A stretch of 64,000 nt of DNA from Acidobacteriota bacterium (GTDB taxonomy: Bacteria > Acidobacteriota > Terriglobia > Terriglobales > Acidobacteriaceae). The notes below the pieces were generated by a model. The model had not been told where the DNA came from. It made no database searches and saw nothing but the letters and a program-made list of their open reading frames with translations. The stretch's first letter is position 1; every line of letters starts with the position of its first letter. A program made the position numbers and the translations under genes. The stretch covers positions 372,001 to 436,000 of the forward strand of contig JAJXZL010000005.1 of assembly GCA_021780075.1 (NCBI GenBank), given 5' to 3'. Positions 9,451 to 18,487 of this stretch are shown piece after piece.

Positions 9451-9542
9451 GATGCAGTACCGGCGAATTTCGCAGTTAGGCGCACCATCGAACGGGGCTG
9501 GATTCGCGGCGAAACGCGAACAGCTGGGAGCTCAAATCGGTA

Positions 9543-10745
9543 ATGTCGACCCCTATTCCAGAATCTGACTACACCGGCGTAAGTGATTTATCGGTTGCTC
9601 TGATTGGTCCGAGCGAGCAGGACCGCAGAAGCATGGCGCATGCTCTTTCCGGATTGTCGATTACCAATCTGAAGGAGTTTACCGCCTATCCCGCCCGTTC
9701 TATCGAGATGCAGCGCATCATGGACGAGAACTTCGACGTCATCATCATCGACCTGGACAGCGACCAGAAGCAGGCGCTCGACCTGGTGGAGCACATGGCC
9801 TCCCAGAACGCGGCGACAATCATGGTCTACTCGTCGCAGACGGATCCGAGCACCCTGGTACGGTGCATGCGGGCAGGGGCACGCGAATTCCTTTCGCAGC
9901 CGATCGCTTCGGGCTCACTGTCAGAAGCGCTGGGCCGGGCTGCGACGCGCAGGCCGGCGACCCACGGCACCAAGCATGACGGCGCCAAGGTGCTCGTGTT
10001 TCTGGGCGGCAAGGGCGGCTCGGGAGTCACCACAGTCGCCTGCAATTTTGCCGTGGCTCTGGCGCAGGGATGCGGCAAAAATACATTGATGATTGACCTC
10101 GACCTCCCGCTGGGCGACGCTGCGCTTACCCTCGGGATTACGCCCCAGTTCTCTGCCGTGGACGCACTGCAAAACGCCTCCAGAATGGACGCGAATTTCC
10201 TGTCAAAGATCCTGGCTAAACATTCATCCGGCCTCTCCATCCTTGCGGCTCCTGGCAAGTTTCCCAACGTGGAAGTCCGCAACGATGCCGTGGAGAAACT
10301 GATCAGCACAGCCCGGCTCGGCTTTGAGTACGTGGTGATCGATGCTGGGTCCAGATTCGATTTGAGCGGAACGGCTCTTGTAGATCTGGCAGACGTGGTG
10401 TACCTGGTGATGCAGGCTGGCATACCCGAGCTGCGCAACTCGCATCGGGTTATTTCGGAATACTTCAAGTCCGGCGGCTCCAATCTGGAAATTGTGCTCA
10501 ACCGGTTCATCCCCCGCGCAGGTGGTGTCGATGAAGAACATATTGCAAAGGCGCTGAACAGGCCAGTGCAGTGGAAGATTCCCAGCGACTATGTGGCGGT
10601 GCGACGGATGCAGAACGAAGCCACCCCGTTGACTCAGGAAGACTCGATGATTTCCAGGGCCATTCAGGAAATGGCGGGGGCTGCGTGCGGGGTGACTGTA
10701 CAGCTCGACAAGAAGAAAAAGAAGGGATTCAGCCTTTTTGGCTGA
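9543..10745 (+). CDS. cpaE: Pilus assembly ATPase/localisation protein CpaE (TadZ-like)
   Basis: 400 residues. An N-terminal receiver-like domain (about 15-135, IIIDLDS with a candidate Asp, YSSQTD) is followed by a ParA/MinD-type P-loop domain with the deviant Walker A GGKGGSGVTT near residues 155-164, then MIDLDLPLGDAA and VIDAG. This is the usual CpaE/TadZ layout; such proteins place the Tad machine at the cell pole. The end is Lys-rich (KKKKK) with a final FSLFG. It lies 92 bases after cpaA and 45 before cpaF. Confidence 0.9.
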   Translation: MSTPIPESDYTGVSDLSVALIGPSEQDRRSMAHALSGLSITNLKEFTAYPARSIEMQRIMDENFDVIIIDLDSDQKQALDLVEHMASQNAATIMVYSSQTDPSTLVRCMRAGAREFLSQPIASGSLSEALGRAATRRPATHGTKHDGAKVLVFLGGKGGSGVTTVACNFAVALAQGCGKNTLMIDLDLPLGDAALTLGITPQFSAVDALQNASRMDANFLSKILAKHSSGLSILAAPGKFPNVEVRNDAVEKLISTARLGFEYVVIDAGSRFDLSGTALVDLADVVYLVMQAGIPELRNSHRVISEYFKSGGSNLEIVLNRFIPRAGGVDEEHIAKALNRPVQWKIPSDYVAVRRMQNEATPLTQEDSMISRAIQEMAGAACGVTVQLDKKKKKGFSLFG

Positions 10746-10790
10746 TTCCGCGTTTTTTGAATTAAATCCTGTGTATAGGAACGGTGCAAC

Positions 10791-12071
10791 ATGGAAAATC
10801 TAAATCTGGAAAGTTTTAAATCTGAAGTACACCGGACCCTGATCTCAAAGCTGGATCTCGAGAAGCTTTCGCGTGTCAACTCCAATCAGGCACGCCAGGC
10901 GGTATCCAGCATTATTAGTGAAATCATCAGCGACCGCAGGGTGCCGCTGAGCTTTGACGAGCAGGAAAAAATTCAGACCGACCTGCTGGATGAAGTCTTT
11001 GGTCTCGGCCCACTGGAACCGCTGCTCAAGGATCAGAAGATTTCAGACATCCTGGTCAATGACAAAGACCATGTCTTTATTGAACGCGGCGGCATTCTAT
11101 CGCGGGCCGATGCGACCTTCCGCGATGACCGCCACCTGCTGCAGATCATTGACCGCATCGTGTCGCGCGTAGGCCGTCGAGTCGACGAATCCTCGCCCAT
11201 GGTCGACGCTCGCCTGCCTGATGGCTCCCGCGTCAACGCGATTATTCCGCCGCTGGCGCTGGACGGCCCTTCCCTGTCCATCCGCCGCTTCGGAACCGGC
11301 CCGCTGGCCGCTAATCAGCTGGTACAACTGAAGAGCATTTCCGCGGAGATGATGGAGTTGCTCTCCGCAGCCGTGCGCGCGCGGCTGAGCATCCTTATCT
11401 CCGGTGGCACGGGCGCCGGCAAAACCACGTTCCTGAACATCCTGTCGCAATATATCCCGCAGAATGAGCGCGTCATCACCATTGAAGACGCGGCCGAACT
11501 TCAGCTGGCGCAGGAGAACATTGTGCGGCTCGAAACCCGCCCGCCCAACGTCGAGGGACAGGGGGCTATCCGGCAGCGGCAACTACTGATCAACAGTCTT
11601 CGCATGCGACCCGATCGCATCGTCATTGGCGAGGTGCGCGGCGAGGAAGCGTTTGACATGCTCCAGGCAATGAACACCGGCCACGAGGGGTCCATGACCA
11701 CGGTGCACGCAAACACCGCGCGCGATGCGCTGACGAGACTTGAATCGATGGTGGCCATGAGCAACCTGAATCTTCCGGAGAAGACGGTTCGCGCACAGAT
11801 CGCCTCCGCGCTCACCATCGTCGTTCAGTGCACACGTCTAAGCGATGGAACCCGCAAGTGCGTCAGCATCCACGAGATTACAGGCATGGAAGAAAATGTC
11901 ATCTCCATGCAGGAGATATTCGCCTTTCAGAAAAAAGGAATCGGACCCAATGGCAAGGTGCTGGGCGTGTTCAAACCCAGCGGCATTCGTCCCAGATTCC
12001 TCGATCAGCTCCGTACATCGGGCATCTTCCTGCCGCCGAGCCTGTTTGAAAGAACAACGGAAGTAAGTTAA
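10791..12071 (+). CDS. cpaF: Type II/IV secretion ATPase powering the Tad pilus
   Basis: 426 residues, the size of CpaF/TadA. An N-terminal helical domain is followed by the VirB11/PilT-like ATPase: Walker [10 protein letters not shown] at about 204-212, an [11 protein letters not shown]sp/Glu box, Walker [13 protein letters not shown] and a His box [13 protein letters not shown]. It drives pilin polymerisation from the cytoplasmic face together with TadB and TadC, encoded immediately downstream (16 bases to tadB). Confidence 0.96.
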   Translation: MENLNLESFKSEVHRTLISKLDLEKLSRVNSNQARQAVSSIISEIISDRRVPLSFDEQEKIQTDLLDEVFGLGPLEPLLKDQKISDILVNDKDHVFIERGGILSRADATFRDDRHLLQIIDRIVSRVGRRVDESSPMVDARLPDGSRVNAIIPPLALDGPSLSIRRFGTGPLAANQLVQLKSISAEMMELLSAAVRARLSILISGGTGAGKTTFLNILSQYIPQNERVITIEDAAELQLAQENIVRLETRPPNVEGQGAIRQRQLLINSLRMRPDRIVIGEVRGEEAFDMLQAMNTGHEGSMTTVHANTARDALTRLESMVAMSNLNLPEKTVRAQIASALTIVVQCTRLSDGTRKCVSIHEITGMEENVISMQEIFAFQKKGIGPNGKVLGVFKPSGIRPRFLDQLRTSGIFLPPSLFERTTEVS

Positions 12072-12087
12072 GTAAGGGGTAGTTGCG

Positions 12088-13059
12088 ATGGCTCTGATCA
12101 TCATCCTCGTATTCCTGGGAGTGTTTGCGGTTGTTGCCTTGCTCATGGTGGCAACCAGCTCAGACTCCTCGCAGCAGGCGAAGCAGATGCTTGCCCGGCT
12201 CGATTCGGTTCTGGCTACCGAGAAACCGGAGATGAGCAACCTGCTCGTTGACGTGCGCAAGAACGACCTGGCGAGCTCAATTCCATTAATTGATCGGTAC
12301 CTGCGAAAACTTGAGCTTACGCCACGCCTGCGCCGCCTTCTTTATCAGGCCAACCTTAAGTGGACCGTTGGCGGTCTGGTACTGATGTGCCTGGCAGCCT
12401 TCGCTATTCCCGGTTACCTGGTCAACATGCGCACCGGGAATATCGCGATCAGCCTGGCAGTCGGCGCGGCTCTGGGCTTTCTGCCCTTTGGCTACGTCCT
12501 GCAGAAGCGCTCAAAGCGTATGTCGAAATTTGAAGAGGGGTTGCCGGAAGCACTGGATCTGATCGTCAGTGCGCTCCGCGTTGGACATAGCCTAAACTCC
12601 GCTTTGGGCCTGGTTACGCGGGAATGCCCCGAACCCGTAGGCCCTGAGTTTCGCCTAGCTTTTGATGAGCAGAACTACGGCTTGGAACTGAAAACTGCGC
12701 TGGAAAACATGGTCAACCGCATGCCGGTGCAGGATCTTCGCATCGTGGTCACGGCCATCATGATTCAAAAGGAAAGCGGCGGTAACCTTGCTGAAGTGCT
12801 GGAGAAAACATCCCAGGTAATTCGGGAACGTTTCAGGTTGAAGCGTCAGGTGATGACCCACACTGCCCAAGGTAGGCTAACCGGGGTCATCCTGACGTTG
12901 CTGCCTGTTGTTCTGGGGTTCGCAATATATTTTATCAATCCCAAGATGATGAGCTTACTCTGGACACGGGAATTGGGCATCAAGCTTCTCTACACCGCTG
13001 CTGGAATGATTATCGTGGGCGGTTTGATCATCCGTAAGATCGTCAACATGGACGTTTGA
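12088..13059 (+). CDS. tadB: Tad inner-membrane platform protein TadB
   Basis: 323 residues with an N-terminal membrane helix, two central helices (about 95-140), a T2SSF cytoplasmic domain (about 165-290, with the motif EALDLIVSALRVGHSLNSAL) and C-terminal helices. T2SSF-domain proteins anchor the CpaF ATPase and pass force to the pilins. The RBS aaggggtag lies just before the ATG. tadC starts 9 bases after the stop, so the pair is coupled. Confidence 0.93.
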   Translation: MALIIILVFLGVFAVVALLMVATSSDSSQQAKQMLARLDSVLATEKPEMSNLLVDVRKNDLASSIPLIDRYLRKLELTPRLRRLLYQANLKWTVGGLVLMCLAAFAIPGYLVNMRTGNIAISLAVGAALGFLPFGYVLQKRSKRMSKFEEGLPEALDLIVSALRVGHSLNSALGLVTRECPEPVGPEFRLAFDEQNYGLELKTALENMVNRMPVQDLRIVVTAIMIQKESGGNLAEVLEKTSQVIRERFRLKRQVMTHTAQGRLTGVILTLLPVVLGFAIYFINPKMMSLLWTRELGIKLLYTAAGMIIVGGLIIRKIVNMDV

Positions 13060-13068
13060 AGGGGAGTT

Positions 13069-13983
13069 ATGGGCATAGTAATTCTTTCTTTTTGTGTCAT
13101 ATTCCTGCTGATTGCAAGCGGGGGACTCCTGATCTTCTATCGAGAGACTGTACAATCGCGCATTTCGGCCGCGATCAACCCACACACCAAGAAGCGCAAG
13201 AGCTTGAAGCGCACGCTCCAGGATACGCGTGGAATTCTCGGGGACGTGGTTGAACAATTCGAGCGTGTCGTACCGAGAAGTGATGCAGAGGTCTCGGTCG
13301 TCCAGAAGAGATTGATCTTGGCGGGATTTCGCAAGGACAGCGCCGTGAAGATTTTCTACGGCACAAAGGTGCTTGCCCCTCTTCTTCTTCTCGGTCTAGC
13401 AGTGTTGAGCGGTATGGCAAGACAGAGCCCAATTTTCATGCTCATTGCCTGCTTGGGCCTTGGATTTCTCATTCCCGATTTCTGGCTTGGTAAGCTGATA
13501 GCCAAGCGGCAGGCAAGCGTTCGGCGCGGGCTGCCGGACGTACTGGACATGCTTGTCATCTGCATCGAGGCGGGTCTGAGCCTCGATCAGGCGACCGCTC
13601 GCACCTCGGTGGAGATGAATGACTCACAGCCGGTTCTCAGCGATGAACTGGGTGTGGTTGCGCTGGAACAAAGGGCAGGAACGCCTCGAGGCGACGCCTG
13701 GAAGCACATGGCGGACCGCACCGGCGTTGACAACGTGCGCAATCTGGTCTCCATGCTGGTTCAATCGGAGCAATTTGGAACAAGCATTGCCAAGACCTTG
13801 CGAGTTCACTCAGATACGCTTAGAACCAAGCGCATACAGGAGATTGAGGAGAAAGCGGCAAAGCTGTCGATCAAGCTTCTATTCCCGCTTGTGCTGTTCA
13901 TTTTTCCCTCCCTTTTTCTGGTTATTCTTGGTCCCGCGGCTATCAGTATGTCGGAGTCCTTTAAGTCGTTGTTCAATCACTAA
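13069..13983 (+). CDS. tadC: Tad inner-membrane platform protein TadC
   Basis: 304 residues, the second T2SSF-domain platform protein. N-terminal helix, two helices at about 105-145, the motif GLPDVLDMLVICIEAGLSLD typical of TadC, and C-terminal helices ending in SFKSLFNH. It has the strong RBS aagggga. It forms a heteromeric platform with TadB. The first of two tiny membrane-peptide genes starts 17 bases downstream. Confidence 0.93.
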   Translation: MGIVILSFCVIFLLIASGGLLIFYRETVQSRISAAINPHTKKRKSLKRTLQDTRGILGDVVEQFERVVPRSDAEVSVVQKRLILAGFRKDSAVKIFYGTKVLAPLLLLGLAVLSGMARQSPIFMLIACLGLGFLIPDFWLGKLIAKRQASVRRGLPDVLDMLVICIEAGLSLDQATARTSVEMNDSQPVLSDELGVVALEQRAGTPRGDAWKHMADRTGVDNVRNLVSMLVQSEQFGTSIAKTLRVHSDTLRTKRIQEIEEKAAKLSIKLLFPLVLFIFPSLFLVILGPAAISMSESFKSLFNH

Positions 13984-14000
13984 AAGAAGGGAGAGGCTAG

Positions 14001-14096
14001 ATGGACACCACCACGATTATCCGGGCTGTAGCCGGTGTGCTCTTTGTCATCGTGCTGATCATTTTGATCCAGCGCCGGCGCACTCGGGTCAAGTAA
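14001..14096 (+). CDS. 31-residue membrane peptide, copy 1
   Basis: ATG to TAA, 31 residues: a polar MDTTT start, one hydrophobic helix of about 16 residues (AVAGVLFVIVLIILI), then a strongly basic tail QRRRTRVK. By the positive-inside rule the tail should face the cytoplasm. A Shine-Dalgarno site (gggagag) lies 6 bases upstream. It follows tadC by 17 bases, so it is probably the sixth gene of the cpaA operon. A second copy at 14186 encodes the same 31 residues. No prepilin cleavage motif is present. Function unknown; a helper of the Tad platform or pilin is an inference from position only. Confidence 0.75.
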   Translation: MDTTTIIRAVAGVLFVIVLIILIQRRRTRVK

Positions 14097-14185
14097 CAAG
14101 AGTTGCATTGAAGAGCCAGTAGGCGCTGCATCAGGTTCACACCACACGCGCATTTCGCATCCACTCATGAAATGGGAGACTTGAA

Positions 14186-14281
14186 ATGGACACCACCACG
14201 ATTATCCGGGCTGTAGCTGGTGTACTCTTTGTCATCGTGCTGATCATTTTGATCCAGCGCCGGCGCACTCGGGTCAAGTAA
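14186..14281 (+). CDS. 31-residue membrane peptide, copy 2
   Basis: Identical in amino-acid sequence to the peptide at 14001. The DNA differs at only 2 of 96 positions (gcc/gct and gtg/gta), both silent. It has its own Shine-Dalgarno site (gggaga) about 7 bases before the ATG. The 89 bases between the copies are not repeated, so the duplicated unit is the coding sequence with a short RBS stretch. Two functional copies, or recent gene conversion, are equally possible. Confidence 0.72.
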   Translation: MDTTTIIRAVAGVLFVIVLIILIQRRRTRVK

Positions 14282-14611
14282 CAGAAACTGAATCGCAGGG
14301 CGGTTGGTGGCCGGGCTGCAATCGTGCCGGTTAATCAGCCAAATATCCCGTCGACCGGCGCCATGCCCTTCCGGCGGCGGGGTTTTGTTCCCCTTTTGCG
14401 GTGCTGCTGATGCCGCGACCATGTCTTGAAAGGACCACCTGTTCTGCTGGATATGTGCTTTATTTCTCACGTATCCAGCGGAATCTGCCGGCGGCATTTG
14501 GATAATTGGCAAAAGAATGCAATGGATTGGGTGAACCAGTCCAATAGAGCCGATACTAAGTTACTTGTGATGAGACCGACGGCCTGGCAGCTTCCAGAGG
14601 GATCATAGGGT
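14282..14611. other. Intergenic region after the twin peptides
   Basis: 330 bases with no convincing gene or clean terminator. A GC-rich stretch (14355-14395) could fold but has no clear stem with a T-run. A TTGGC-N8-TGC element at 14507-14520 looks like a sigma-54 site but has nine instead of ten spacer bases. Confidence 0.4.
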
Positions 14612-15607
14612 ATGGAAAGTCATAAATACTGCGTATACAATCAGACGCGCGAAAGCTTCCTCAGTTTGGACCTCACTGTCACCGATGTAGTGATTGAGAA
14701 GCTGAGGCATCTGATTGAGAGATTCGCAACGAAGATGGATAGCAGCCTCTGGATCATGCCCTTCAGAGGTATGCCGGTAGCACTGGGACATTTGCCTGTT
14801 GATCTGATATATCTTGATGAGAATTACCGGGTGATTCAGGAGGTCGAGTCTTTACCTGCTTTTGTGGTTGAGACATTTGAGGGCGAAGCTGCGAGCGCTC
14901 TGGTTCTACCGGTACACACCATTTTCTCGTCGCAGACTCAGCCCGGAGATCAGTTGGTTATTTGCGCAGCCGATGAAATGGAGCATCGCCTCGCAGGGCT
15001 CTCGCACTCCTCTACCATGGAATTCATCGCGAACCCGGAAGGGAGCATGCCTTCAATGGAGATGCAGATTGGAAGCGGCGATGTCCCCCAGTCGTCCCCA
15101 CAACAACGCCACGGCGGCGTACAAACTCTATTTCAGGAGTCAGATGGGATGAACCAATTCGACCCGAACGCTGGCCGGCCGAACTCACTGAGAATCTGGC
15201 TCCGAAATTGGCTGTCGTCAGACCGGCGCAGAGCGCATCGCAAGCCGCTTCCTGGATTGGTTGCCTATTACTGGACTGGCAGCACGCCACGGGCTTTCCA
15301 GATCGCGGACATCAGCATAGCAGGACTTTACCTGCTGACTGAAGACAGGTGGTATCCCGGAACCATGGTCTTGATGACACTGCAACGGACTGACAGCTTA
15401 GGCAATAACCTTGACGACGCAATTGCCGTGCAGGGGAAGGTCGTTCGTTGGGACAGTGAAGGGCTAGGGCTTGCCTTTATCCTGCCGAAGGGCACCGGCT
15501 CTGACATCAGCGAAAGAATTCTGGCACGTGGGGCAGACAGGAAGGACCTCGAACGCTTTTTGAAGAGGCTGAACCTGCACGGAGAGTCAAACACGGCCGA
15601 GAACTAG
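14612..15607 (+). CDS. DUF192-like/PilZ fusion protein
   Basis: 331 residues. Residues about 18-118 resemble a DUF192 domain: WIMPFRG, then LPVDLIYLDENYRV, and a closing GDQLVI, parallel to the clear DUF192 protein at 20200 in this locus. A polar linker (120-200) leads to a PilZ domain with the c-di-GMP-binding signature RRRAHR at 205-210 and DISIAG at 233-238 (RxxxR and D/NxSxxG). No signal peptide is seen. PilZ domains bind c-di-GMP, so this protein may link that second messenger to the Tad pilus. The N-terminal assignment is by eye and less sure than the PilZ part. Confidence 0.8.
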   Translation: MESHKYCVYNQTRESFLSLDLTVTDVVIEKLRHLIERFATKMDSSLWIMPFRGMPVALGHLPVDLIYLDENYRVIQEVESLPAFVVETFEGEAASALVLPVHTIFSSQTQPGDQLVICAADEMEHRLAGLSHSSTMEFIANPEGSMPSMEMQIGSGDVPQSSPQQRHGGVQTLFQESDGMNQFDPNAGRPNSLRIWLRNWLSSDRRRAHRKPLPGLVAYYWTGSTPRAFQIADISIAGLYLLTEDRWYPGTMVLMTLQRTDSLGNNLDDAIAVQGKVVRWDSEGLGLAFILPKGTGSDISERILARGADRKDLERFLKRLNLHGESNTAEN

Positions 15608-15699
15608 CTGCACCGTTGGCCAGCCCGCGAGTCCTCCCTCGAAGCTTGAGCACGCGATTGGTCCTGCGTGGGTCCGTGGCATTGCAGCAGAGCACTTGC

Positions 15700-17145
15700 T
15701 TATTCGTCTTCTTCCGGGATAATCAGCAGCACTTCCACTTTCGCCTGTTGGCCGTTTTCTTTAGCTGGCCTGAATTGCCATTGCTGAAGTGCATCCAGGA
15801 TTGCACGCGCCTGGGCGAACCCCGACGGCAGTGCGAAGGCTAGAGCTTCAAAGTGGCCGGCTGCATTCACGAAACCGTGAATCATCAGCGCGTCTACATC
15901 CACATCTGCGGGATTAAGATTCGGACGCACGATGTAATAAGGCCATGGCGCCTCTAGACGATTCACAGTCCCTGCAGCTGCCGCGTCTACTGAAGAAGTG
16001 AGCGCATACTGCAAAATCCAGTTTTTGGCTGAGCCGACGTGGAGATAAACAGAATAGACGAGCCTTCCCTTCCAAAGCCCTGCCGTCTCTGGATACTGCT
16101 CCTGCAACGTGGAACCCACGACCACAACTCCAAACTGGCCATTCTGAGGCAGGGTGATGCGCGTATAAGTTAGAGCGCTGGATTGGCCGCTCTCTCCTTT
16201 TGCGGTCGAGCCCGAGCTGGATGCAGCACCACCGGAGCTGATGCCCCTCTGCGAAGCTGCATTGCCTTTCAAATTCCCAGGATCGCCTTGAGCTTGCTGC
16301 GCTCCCATTTCGGTGCCTCTGCTGGAAGGGTCGCCCTCACCCGCCTGAGAACCATTGCCTGCACGCCCCGACGCAAGGCCCCCCGTTTGGCTACCGGGTG
16401 CGATTTCATTGGTGGGCGGAAGCACAACAGTTCCTTTCGCCATGCGCAGATCTGAAAGCGAAACGACCGCTGCAGAAGTGGGCTGGGCAGAACTCGTGGA
16501 AGATGTCTCCGGAACCCGCTTGGTTGGGTCGGGCCCGCGAACGACAACGGGAGAGCTGGTGCTCGGCAGCGGCATCGGGATCGCCGAAGTAAACGGCGTG
16601 GATGACAGGGCAATGTCAGCGGGTGCCACCTCGCGATTCGGATGGATAATCGCAGGCCGCACGTCTGCCGTTGTGGCCGGGTGCGGAGCGGGCGGGGTAA
16701 TGACTCGCACATTGGGCTTCGGCGCAGACCACAGCATCAAGGCTGGGAGCGGGATGTCCTTCATCACCAGCTTCTTGAGCGGTACGTCAGGCTGAACAAG
16801 TGTTTGGCGCGCCAGCATACGATCTGCAAGCTGGCGGCGACTCGATGACGGAGCCGCCGACTTGCCGCGCGGCGGAGCAGTATGCGCCTTGGTGCGCAGC
16901 CTCGGATACAGACTGCTGTCCCCAGCGATGCGCTGGTTTTCCGGATCTGGCCGATTCAGGTCCACTCGCCGCAGGACGTAACGGTCTGCAGCAGCCCGCA
17001 TATTGATGCGCGGCGCAAACAGGAAGCCGTAGAGCACGACTCCCACCACCGTGACGTGCAGAACAACCGAGAGCGCAAAGGCATACGGCTTCCCGCTCGC
17101 TTGCGGCTGTTCATGGAAAAGCGAAATCGTCCGGTTAGACCCCAT
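15700..17145 (-). CDS. TonB-like periplasm-spanning protein
   Basis: 481 residues from the ATG at 17145. A short cytoplasmic part is followed by one membrane helix (about 22-43) and a long Pro/Ser/Ala/Gly-rich stretch to about 330. A C-terminal domain of about 140 residues ends with ILDALQQWQFRPAKENGQ, the typical TonB-like end (W-F-PA). It is encoded against the flow of the pilus genes. TonB-like proteins couple the inner membrane to outer-membrane partners; the target here is unknown. An upstream extension of 49 codons to 17292 lacks a signal and is Cys-rich, so I reject it. Confidence 0.75.
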   Translation of the reverse strand: MGSNRTISLFHEQPQASGKPYAFALSVVLHVTVVGVVLYGFLFAPRINMRAAADRYVLRRVDLNRPDPENQRIAGDSSLYPRLRTKAHTAPPRGKSAAPSSSRRQLADRMLARQTLVQPDVPLKKLVMKDIPLPALMLWSAPKPNVRVITPPAPHPATTADVRPAIIHPNREVAPADIALSSTPFTSAIPMPLPSTSSPVVVRGPDPTKRVPETSSTSSAQPTSAAVVSLSDLRMAKGTVVLPPTNEIAPGSQTGGLASGRAGNGSQAGEGDPSSRGTEMGAQQAQGDPGNLKGNAASQRGISSGGAASSSGSTAKGESGQSSALTYTRITLPQNGQFGVVVVGSTLQEQYPETAGLWKGRLVYSVYLHVGSAKNWILQYALTSSVDAAAAGTVNRLEAPWPYYIVRPNLNPADVDVDALMIHGFVNAAGHFEALAFALPSGFAQARAILDALQQWQFRPAKENGQQAKVEVLLIIPEEDE

Positions 17146-17638
17146 CACCAGCTCGGATCCCTCTCTGTCGCAGCTTGTACCTACTGTATATTGATAGTGC
17201 CGCCTGCAACACAAAGAAAGATTACCTTTGCTGATACCCCCGCTACCAATGACTATGACTGTGACAGTACAGACAGTCGTGGCGCAGCGCAATGCCGATA
17301 GCTACTACCGCCTCGTGGATTTTCGAGCGACCAATCCAACAGAACCTGGTCGGCCAAGGGAGAGCGGATACTACTTTCGTGGGCTTGCGCATCGCTCAAT
17401 GCAGCATGAAGATTGCAGTAGTTAGTATGATACCTAAGTGTTCCCGATTCGCTTTTTTTATTGACTTTGCACCCCTAAGGTAATGCTATACTTCAACCGC
17501 ATTAGCCCAATATTTGTTGGACAACCAAGGAAATATTAAGCTCGGCGCAAGCACTTCGCCGTTACACTTTGCTGCGACAAAAGACTAAAGTCCCCGGACA
17601 GCAAAGTGACAGCATATCTGGTGCAGACAGGATTCTGA
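17146..17638. other. Divergent intergenic region before cpaB
   Basis: About 490 bases between the TonB-like gene and cpaB. It contains a sigma-70-like promoter candidate at 17461 and A/T-rich stretches. The TGTATACG and GTKTACAC boxes of the cpaA and flp promoters are not present, so the cpaB-cpaC pair appears to be under different control. Confidence 0.45.
17461..17492 (+). promoter_or_regulatory. Possible sigma-70 promoter for cpaB-cpaC
   Basis: TTGACT at 17461-17466 with either TGCTAT (17484-17489, 17-base spacing) or the better TATACT (17487-17492, 20-base spacing). The leader to the cpaB ATG would be about 140 bases. Only a visual match. Confidence 0.35.
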
Positions 17639-18487
17639 ATGAACCGAAGACTGCTAATCATCCTCATCAGTGCCTTTGTAATAGCCTCCATCTGTGCATT
17701 GCTCGTATGGCGCGTGGTCGGATCACGCCTGGCCGCATCCAAGGCAGTGCCTACAACGCGCCTGGTTGCTGCTGCCAAAGACATCAAGATTGGAGCCGTA
17801 CTTGCCGCTACCGATCTAACCACTCTTCAGATCCTGGGCACGGCTCCCGCTGGAGCAATTCTCGATCCCAAAAATGCAATCGGCCGCGGCGCCATATCGA
17901 CCATTTATGCCGGCGAACCAATTCTCGACAGCCGCCTGGCCCCTGCAGGCTCTGGCGGCGGACTGGCGGCAACGATTCGTCAGGGCATGAGGGCCATAGC
18001 GGTCAGGGTTGACCAGGTCGTAGGCGTGGCAGGCTTCGTTCTACCAGGCATGCGGGTTGACGTAGTGATCTCCGGCATTCCTCCGGATATGCAGAACAGC
18101 CAGAATACGCAGGCCAGGACTGTGCTCCAGAATATTGAAGTCCTCTCGGCCGGCACTGATATTCAAAAAGATGCCGAGGGCAAACCACAACAGGTTCAAG
18201 TCGTTAACCTGCTGGTGACACCGGATCAGGCACAAGTCATGGCCCTAGCGAGCAATCAGACTAAAATTCAGTTGGTTCTCCGCAATCCCCTCGATACAAA
18301 AATTGATCCGGTCAAGGGAACTGCCATGACCAATCTCTTCGAGGACAAGAGCGCACCGACCACTCCTGCTCGTTCAGCCGTAAGAGTGAAATCTCGCCCC
18401 AAAGCTCCACCACCGTTTTCCGTCGTAGTCATCAACGGCTCAAAGCGGACTGAAGAAAAATTCGCATCTACTGGGGGACAACAGTGA
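17639..18487 (+). CDS. cpaB: Flp pilus assembly protein CpaB
   Basis: 282 residues. An N-terminal membrane helix (about 5-27) is followed by an SAF-like domain (about 40-110, with AAKDIKIGAVLAATDL) and the RcpC/CpaB domain (GMRAIAVRVDQVVGVAGFV, then PGMRVDVV). A basic, Pro-rich tail ends the protein. CpaB works in the periplasm with the CpaC secretin. The cpaC start codon overlaps the stop (GTGA), so the two are co-translated. Confidence 0.93.
   Translation: MNRRLLIILISAFVIASICALLVWRVVGSRLAASKAVPTTRLVAAAKDIKIGAVLAATDLTTLQILGTAPAGAILDPKNAIGRGAISTIYAGEPILDSRLAPAGSGGGLAATIRQGMRAIAVRVDQVVGVAGFVLPGMRVDVVISGIPPDMQNSQNTQARTVLQNIEVLSAGTDIQKDAEGKPQQVQVVNLLVTPDQAQVMALASNQTKIQLVLRNPLDTKIDPVKGTAMTNLFEDKSAPTTPARSAVRVKSRPKAPPPFSVVVINGSKRTEEKFASTGGQQ

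Larger units (their letters stand above)
14001..14281 (+). repeat. Direct repeat of a 96-base gene
   Basis: Units 14001-14096 and 14186-14281 are 94/96 identical and in the same direction. Similarity ends sharply at the stop codons and fades within about 10 bases upstream of the start codons, apart from the shared gggaga. Confidence 0.9.

Noticed and set aside
14507-14520. Sigma-54-like TTGGC...TGC element before the DUF192-PilZ gene
   Set aside because: Spacing between GG and GC is nine, not ten, and the activator-like boxes are absent.
14632-14639. CGTATACA (complement TGTATACG)
   Set aside because: It lies in codons 7-10 of the DUF192-PilZ gene with no sigma-54 element at the matching distance; likely coding coincidence.
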